From Daphnia pulex (Eukaryota; Arthropoda; Branchiopoda; Diplostraca; Daphniidae), in NCBI RefSeq assembly GCF_021134715.1, contig NC_060027.1:868001-932000 (forward strand): a stretch of 64,000 nt of DNA, in the 5' to 3' direction. The notes beneath the pieces are model-generated. The model ran no database searches, was not told the DNA's origin, and saw nothing but the letters and a program-made list of their open reading frames with translations. A program made the position numbers and the translations under genes. The first letter of the stretch is position 1, and each line of letters opens with the position of its first letter. Shown here piece after piece: positions 57,395 through 64,000 of the stretch.

Positions 57395-59479
57395 ATGGAT
57401 GTTAGTCAGCTTTCCGAAAAACAAAAGGCTGTTTTAAAGCAGGTAAGATTTTTCGAACCGTCAATTTGTGTGTGCTGTCTATGGCAGTTCATGTGTTATA
57501 GAATTATGTAATGAAATATGATACATGTTCGTAAAAACAAGTTTCGTGAAGCGGTTAAAGATTGTCAACTACCTAATCCCGAGGATGCTTACCTTGCGAG
57601 GTGGCTTATTGGTAACGTATGATAAATGTGATTGCATTCATCTATAAAGTAGTTCTGTTGAATTGTTTTTTTTTCTCCTTTAGCTCGAGATTTCGATTTG
57701 ATCAAAGCCGAAAAAATGCTCAGGAATGTAAGTGTGCTGTCACCCGTTTTTCCTTGCTATACTAATTTCATTCTCGAATTTTTTTACCTGAACGTGTAGT
57801 CATTGGAATGGCGCCGCCATCACAAAATCGATGCGATTCGGGATGATTTTAAGCCACCTGAGGTGTTGAAGAAATATTTTTCTGCGAGTCTTGTCGGACG
57901 AGATAAAATGCAAAGCCCTCGTAAACAAATTAAAACGTGTTTAAAAAAAAAAAAATTAGTTTAAAAGTTTAAAAGTTATATTCCCAAAAATTTCCAGTGT
58001 GGATAACTCGATACGGAATGTCGGACATGAAAGGAATTTTGCGCTCCACAAAGAAGAGAGATTTCGTCATGTACGTCGTTTATCTTGTCGAAACCAGCAT
58101 TTGGCGAGTGATGTCAGACCCGAAAAAGTACAAGCGCGTGCCAGATGCAATAGTACAGACGACCATCATCTTCGACTTGGAAGGGCTGTCCATGCAGCAC
58201 GTCACTAACAAACAAGGTATATTGTGGTTTCGCTTGCGAGTATACTCTCCTTTGCAATTTGGAAAGTGACATAGAACACACGGTACAGTACTTACTTACA
58301 AGTAACGATCGGTGACGGTTATTCTGTAGCTCTTATTCTGGAAGATCGCAGGTGCGCATTTTTATTTTCACCTGCTGCTTCTGTACAGCAATAAACAGAT
58401 ATCATTTTTAAAATTTACGCTTTCTCCGGCAAAGATATTTGGCCTCAGTTTACGTTAAATTCTCATGTATGTTATAAGAAACCAAAAAGATTTTAACGGA
58501 GGATATGTTTAACTATAGCTGTGGATGCGGCAATCAAAATCATTCAGATATACGAAGCCAATTTTCCAGAATGCCTCAGTCGTGTTTTCGTCATCAACGG
58601 TAACGTTAAATTCTATTAACACACACAATTCAAAAACAAATCATTAAGTACATTTTTTGTTTTTAGCTCCCAAAGTATTTAGCATCGGCTACCCAATTTT
58701 GAAACCTTTCATCCATGAGCGAACGAGGAATAAAATTAAAATCTTCGGTCATGATGCGAAACAATGGAAAGCTGCCATCCTGGCGGAAGTCGATCCGGAA
58801 GAATTACCAGCTTGTTACGGAGGAACAATGACCGATCCTGATGGAAATCCCAATTGCCTTACAATAGCAAGTTGCTCTAAAATCAATTAATTCTGACAAT
58901 TCGATCTAAATGAAATTTCTTTGAACGCAGCTCAACATGGGCGGAGAAGTACCAAAGTCCTACTACTTTAGCGGCAAACCAGACACGGCCAATAAGAAAT
59001 CGCTGAGCATTTCGAGCGGAAGCAAAGAACATTTGGAATTCAAAGTCGAACGATCTGGCGACATCCTCAAGTAAATTTTTATTTATTTTTTTATAATTTG
59101 TACGGTTCAGTTTTCTTATTTTCTCTTGGACTCATTAAGGTGGAATTTCCATTCCGAAGAAAGTGACATTGGTTTCGCCGTGTATCGCAAACAAGGCAGC
59201 GAATTGATCCCGGTCGTCCCTCACGACAGAGTCGATTGTCAAATGTCGGCCGAGGAAGGAGAAATCGATTGCGGCGAAACTGGTGTCTGTAAGTTTCATT
59301 CACCTGCTTCTTTTATTAATTTGTCTGTTTGATTGATGACGTCATTTCTCCGCTATATAGATGTGGTCGAGTTTGACAACAATTTCAGTTACCTCCGCTC
59401 AAAGAAGATTTGGTACTCGATCAAAGTGGAACCCGGTTCGATGATTAGGGAAAACGGCAACGGCTTCGACTCATTATAG
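57395..59479 (+). CDS. SEC14-like gene G (CRAL-TRIO + GOLD)
   Basis: Predicted cytosolic lipid-transfer protein. Ten exons: 57395-57442, 57542-57611, 57684-57727, 57800-57920, 57998-58216, 58519-58599, 58667-58866, 58931-59070, 59140-59288 and 59361-59479, giving 396 aa. CRAL-TRIO carries FSASLVGRDKM, RYGMSDMKGILRSTKKRDF, IIFDLEGLSMQH and PACYGGTMTDPDGNPNC; GOLD carries LNMGGEVPKSYYF, KWNFHSEESDIGF and YVVEFDNNFSYLRSKKIWYSIKVE. With H it forms a class having introns at SP|LW (phase 1) and IN|AP (phase 1); 121+219 and 81+200 nt sum exactly to the undivided 340- and 281-nt exons of C-F. The GOLD-proximal intron has a GC donor (ATA|GCAAGT at 58867). The exon 2 acceptor lacks a good pyrimidine tract. 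Confidence 0.94.
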
Positions 59480-60409
59480 AAAAGAAAAAACTAAATTATA
59501 AGATTATGATCAAATATTTTAAAGAAAATTGTAGGTTACAAATAATGTTTTATCCAGATAAACTATGTGGTTGGTCGGTTACTAAATATTTTTTTCCACC
59601 CGTTATATCTTACGCCTATTTATTACCTGTTACATAAGGAAAGTAATAGCCCAGGCTAGACATGTCTGAAACGCAACACAATGATGAAAACTGTAAAAAT
59701 TAAGCAAATGGTAATGGAAGGTGAGTGAAGGTTATCGGAGATAAAAATGATCGACACAAGATAATATGAGTCAAGCTGCTGCGCTCGGCTGCGCTCATAG
59801 TTTGCCAACCTTCGATCTCCTCTCAGAATTTCCGGCCATTGGAAACCGAGTGACTTTTCCCTCGGGTCGGACGAAGGTCGAAATAAATTAACAAATAATA
59901 TTTGTCTTTTCCTTGGTCGGCAATTCCGCTAAACATGTACAACATACGTAAGTAGACCACTAAAAGAGTTTCCGCGTCAATATGTTGTCGACCGTCGAGT
60001 ACTACTGTTTTCCGTTTTATTTTCCCGGTATACAACGTCGAAAAATTACCCTTTCTTACGACATAGAATTGAGTTGCTAACCCTGTCGATTTAGGACAAA
60101 CGACACAGTCAAAAGCTTATCTCGACTCCGCGGAGGATAACGCGCATAGTTCGATTCAATCAATATTTATAGCCTTCAAAAAGCTCTAGATTTCGTAAAC
60201 AAACTCGCACAGGTACCGATAGATGGTCTCATTTGCTTTCCAATCCTTCGGCTATGGCCTATGGGTCTCCTAAAACTAGATAGAGGGAGGGGAAAGTTCC
60301 ATCTCTGTAGTCGTATGAGAATAGAAACAAACAGTGGAGGAAACGGGTCGCATATTAACCGTTTGGCACTTCAAATTGACGCAGGTGACTCAGTGTCGTC
60401 CCTCACACC
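59480..60409. other. spacer between genes G and H
   Basis: Upstream region of H. GGTCGGACGAAGGTCG (59865-59880) and CGCTAAACAT (59928-59937) recur as GGTCGGACAAAAGTCG and GGCTAAACAT upstream of gene I (63398-63413, 63492-63501). Nothing else is supported. Confidence 0.45.
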
Positions 60410-63059
60410 ATGGATCTCAACCAATTCAACGAGAAACAAAAAGCTGTTTTAAAACAGGTAAGTTTACCCGTCGTCTTTCTTCATTTGACCAACATTTTGG
60501 CATTTTGTGAGTCTGTCTGCGTCGTCTTCTCACACACACGTGGACAGGTGCGTAGACGACAAAAAAAAGAACGCTATCAAAAATGGTCGGTGGGTTATTG
60601 TTTAAGAATTCACAGCGCGGTCTGTGTGCTACCGCTGCTTGCTTGACTGGCTGGGTGGAATTCCTACATCAAAATTCTGACCGCATTTGGGGTTGAAATC
60701 GGTTGAAATTTCTTCCGTCCACTTTCTTTTATATCAAAAGTTTCTCCCCGCATACCCACAGGAAATAGGAATGTTCAATTTCCTGAAGCTGAGCTCTTTA
60801 AACTTTACGCTTTCTTATTTCCCCCCTACGATAGCGATAATTAGACAAATAAGGAAGGCAAGTTAGAGCGGCTAACGGGAAAGTATACTCGCCATTTTAA
60901 GGTATCGATACTACATGCCTGGAGGGAGAATTGGCAAAAGGCTTTTCTACCTGCAAGTTCTCCGACCGTGTTGTTTTGCGATACGATTTGATTCGAATGC
61001 TGAGCGCGATGTTGACTCTCACGTTTGTTTTGTTGTTTTCTAGTTCCGAGAAGCGTTAAACGACTGCCAACTTCCCGATTCGGAAGATGTCTACCTTATA
61101 CGTTGGCTCATCGGTATTTAATTCAACAAGTTATCACTGATCGACGGGATTCAAAGTTTTAATTCTCTATTGTCTGTTACAGCCCGTGATTTCGATTTGG
61201 CCAAAGCGGAGAAAATGCTACGGAATGTAAGAGCAAGAACGTAATCTCCTGAATCTAAAGTGAAATTACATTTGTTTGTTTTTTTTTAAGTCGATAGAAT
61301 GGCGTCGCAAATTCAAAATCGATGCGCTTCGGGAAGAGCTCAAGGAACCGGAAGTGTTGTCAAAGTACTTTCCCGCTGGTTTCGTCGGTCGGGACAAATC
61401 TTTCAACCCTCGTAAGATTTTTCTTAAAAATGTTCACGTGATACAGATCATACGATATAATGATACAACATTATTTCAGTATGGCTCGTTCGGTACGGAA
61501 AGACGGACATGAAAGGAATTCTACGTTCAACTAAGAAGAGAGATTACGTCATGAAAGTTATCCACCTGGTCGAGAGCAGCATCTGGCTGGTGAAGTCCAA
61601 TCCCGAAACGTACCGGCGCTCTCCCGACGCCATAGTGCAGTCCACCATCATCTTCGACATGGAAGGGTTCACAATGCAACACATCACCAACAAGCAAGGT
61701 AGAACATAATTAGGTGGCACTAATAGTCATTCGATTTTCTAACTATAGTAACTAAATATGTTTCCAAAATCGATTCAATGTTTGTTAGACACTTGAATTA
61801 GTTACGCAAATTGTTGGCGAGACAGAGTTATTCAATCACAATTAATCGGAATGGGCGTTTTTTAAGCACCCGTGGATGCAGACGTAGTCTAAAGAAAGAA
61901 CAGCCTAGACTGCCAATTTGAGCACCAAAGGGCCAATAGCTGAAGAAAGAGTTGAGGAAGGGTTAGCAAACTAAACAAAGACGTTCACAGGATAGACCTC
62001 TATGAGAGGGAGCAGACAACGACGATTTAAAAAAAAACTGAAATAAGGATCTGTACTAATTGTATCGATTTTTTTATGCGCAGCTATGGAATCGGCCATC
62101 AAACTAATCCAAGTCTACGAGGCCAACTATCCCGAATATCTCCACCGTGTGTTTGTCATCAACGGTACGATTCAATATCAATCATTTTTAATCCGTTTTT
62201 AAATATTTTGACGATATTGCAAACAGCACCGACAATATTTGCCATTGGGTTTTCCATGATCAAACCGTTTTTGAACGAGAGGACGAGGAACAAGATTCAA
62301 ATATTCAATCACGATATCAAACAATGGAAAGCGGCACTTCTGACGGAAATTGATGCTGAAGAGTTACCTGCTTGTTACGGTGGGAAAAAGACCGATCCCG
62401 ATGGAAATCCAAACTGCGCTACATTGGCAAGTCCAGTTTCATAACTTATAAAATTTCATACATTCAACTATAAAATTTGCCTTTTAAATGAAACGCAGGT
62501 TAACATGGGCGGAGTAGTTCCAAAATCTTATTATTTCAGTGGCAAATCTGACACGACCAATAAGACGCCGTTGACGGTTGCCAACGGATCCAAGGAGCAT
62601 TTGGAATTCCAAGTGAAAAGAGCTGGCGACGTCCTCAAGTAAATTATATATTTCATTTGGTTCAATTAATTCCATAGAGAACAGCGACCTCATCTGATTT
62701 CCTCAATTTAAAAATTCCAGATGGGATTTCCATACAGAAGAAGGCGACATTGCATTTGCTTTGTATAAGAAACAAGACGGTGAATTGATCCCGATCGTTC
62801 ATTTCGATCGAGTTGATTGCGACATGTCGACCGAAGAAGGGGAACTCCAATGTGATGACACCGGTGTCTGTAAGTATTAACTGTAAGCATCAGCTGTTCT
62901 ATTATTATCATCTTTCGCATCGATTTCTTTGATTTGTTTTTAGATGTTGTCGAGTTTGACAATAATTTCAGTTACCTCCGCTCAAAGAAGATTTGGTACT
63001 CGATCAAAGTGGAATCGGCTACGGCTAGGGTGAACGGCACCGACTTGGATAGCCCGTGA
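60410..63059 (+). CDS. SEC14-like gene H (CRAL-TRIO + GOLD)
   Basis: Predicted cytosolic lipid-transfer protein, sister of G. Ten exons: 60410-60457, 61044-61113, 61183-61226, 61291-61411, 61480-61698, 62084-62164, 62227-62426, 62499-62638, 62721-62869 and 62944-63059, giving 395 aa. First exon MDLNQFNEKQKAVLKQ, almost that of G and I. CRAL-TRIO carries FPAGFVGRDKSF, RYGKTDMKGILRSTKKRDY, IIFDMEGFTMQH and PACYGGKKTDPDGNPNC (GGKK instead of GGTM/GGTK); GOLD carries VNMGGVVPKSYYF and YVVEFDNNFSYLRSKKIWYSIKVE. The intron before GOLD again has a GC donor (TTG|GCAAGT at 62427). Intron 1 (about 590 nt) is the longest of its introns. An AATAAA starts three bases past the stop (63062-63067). Confidence 0.94.
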
Positions 63060-63625
63060 CTAATAAATCTGTAAAAAAAAAATTTCTGTCAAGAATTTAA
63101 ATGCTCAAATTGTTATAGCCCGAAGAATTAAGACAATTAGTTCTTTGTTTTTCAATAATGTCGGACGGGAAATAAATTGTGTGGGGGGTTTAAAAAAAAG
63201 TATCGTGAATATGTTTGGCGGTCATTTTTTCAATATAAAAAATGGGAAAGGTAAATAATCCTTCAAGAAAAAAAAAACAGACACAAGGTTATCGAAGATA
63301 CAACGGATAATACAATTTATAATCTTCTTTCGATAGCTTTATGACGTTTTCCCGACCAGAGGCGGAATGGGAGGAGGCTGGTCTCGCTGTCACATCAGGT
63401 CGGACAAAAGTCGTGAATAAACCAGTCGGACATATTTGTTATTTCAGACTCACCAGACGAAGGAGTACGTCTAATCTAATCTCGACTAGAAGGCTAAACA
63501 TCGCACACGCTTACGTATCGTTGATGATAGAAAATAAATAAAAAAACATGGACTAAGTGTGCAAGTTTAAAAAAAGGTTCCTTTATTCACCTTTTAATCA
63601 GTCACGGCTGTGTCCCACTCACGAG
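63060..63625. other. spacer between genes H and I
   Basis: Contains the H polyadenylation signal and the upstream sequences of I that resemble those of H. The frame at 63341-63541 overlaps this shared upstream DNA and is not called. Confidence 0.45.
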
Positions 63626-63673
63626 ATGGATCTCAATCAGTTCAGCGATAGCCAAAAAGCTATTTTGAAACAG
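63626..63673 (+). CDS. SEC14-like gene I, first exon only (partial)
   Basis: A 16-codon exon MDLNQFSDSQKAILKQ ends at a CAG|GTACAT donor, the same length, phase and sequence pattern as the first exon of every other copy. The remaining 327 bases of the window (63674-64000) are intron 1 with no second exon; H likewise has a long first intron. The rest of the gene lies beyond the right edge. Confidence 0.8.
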
Positions 63674-64000
63674 GTACATGTTTTCCCATTTCAGGTTTCG
63701 ACATTTTTTCGACAAATTAACTTGATGTACGCAATACGGTCAATTATGGAGTATGCCAATAGGAAAACAGGTTCGTCTAGATTTCTAAATTTCAAAATCA
63801 AATCGAGGTCGAATTGATTCGTTACCCACTTAAGTGTTTTGATCGAGAAAAGATTCATTTAAGTAACTATTGCCAGAATTATTTTGAATCTCCTGGGGTG
63901 TGTTCTGCACAAGATTCCGATTTCTTTTCAATCGTTTCTTTTTTTTTTTTCGCTTTCTCCTCTGAAGTATTTTATTGCGTTATCAGATTAAGTAAAAAGA

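Noticed and set aside
57159-57405. Short frames just upstream of gene G
   Set aside because: They lie in the 5' flank of G over TTTTTC-rich DNA and stop in or just past its first exon in a different frame.
1-64000. CRISPR arrays, prokaryotic operons, phage or retroelement polymerase genes
   Set aside because: No spaced direct-repeat array, no Shine-Dalgarno-led gene runs and no reverse-transcriptase or transposase frame were found. The tandem repeats present are short microsatellites or duplications.

Overview
The window reads as a nuclear segment of an arthropod genome, most likely a small crustacean of the Daphnia type. This is inferred from intron-rich genes with many introns of 55-120 nt, a short internal (TTAGG)6 array (the arthropod telomere unit), an intron-containing tRNA-Ile(UAU), and a large tandem family of SEC14-like lipid-transfer genes. 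No prokaryotic, viral or retrotransposon-encoded coding region was recognised. All exon models below were assembled by eye from splice sites and frame. Each complete model closes in frame with a total length divisible by three.

Layout. (1) 1-12.17 kb holds no supportable protein gene. It is low-complexity DNA with a marked excess of CACGTG sites, a diverged tandem duplication of exon-like units (about 2.73-4.19 kb), a CpG-rich block (4.2-5.05 kb) and a possible TATA promoter near 10.92 kb. (2) 12.17-15.31 kb, minus strand: TWNK, the mitochondrial replicative helicase, in 10 exons. (3) 17.54-22.05 kb, minus strand: SEC14-like genes A and B (CRAL-TRIO plus GOLD). (4) 23.10-26.11 kb, plus: SMPD4. 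26.27-28.64 kb, minus: an SLC15A4-type proton/oligopeptide transporter. 29.1 kb, plus: tRNA-Ile(UAU). 29.64-31.63 kb, minus: NOC4L. (5) 32.86-45.13 kb, plus: SEC14-like genes C, D, E and F, with a repeat-laden spacer between E and F (pentanucleotide arrays, two tRNA-like units, the telomeric repeat, a foldback element). (6) 45.13-57.39 kb: gene-poor DNA with a dispersed family of exon-intron-exon modules, a 385-bp foldback MITE-like element and homopolymeric G:C runs. (7) 57.40-64 kb, plus: SEC14-like genes G and H and the first exon of gene I, so the array continues past the right edge.

The SEC14-like copies share a 16-codon first exon, the same early intron positions and the same domain order, but fall into three intron-structure classes: A/B, C-F and G/H. 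Four of eight complete copies use a GC donor at one homologous intron. The array is split by unrelated single-copy genes, with copies on opposite strands either side. The single-copy genes act in separate compartments: mtDNA replication (TWNK), nuclear-envelope/ER sphingolipid metabolism (SMPD4), endolysosomal peptide/histidine export (SLC15A4) and ribosome biogenesis (NOC4L). The lipid-transfer array is the lineage-specific part of the window.
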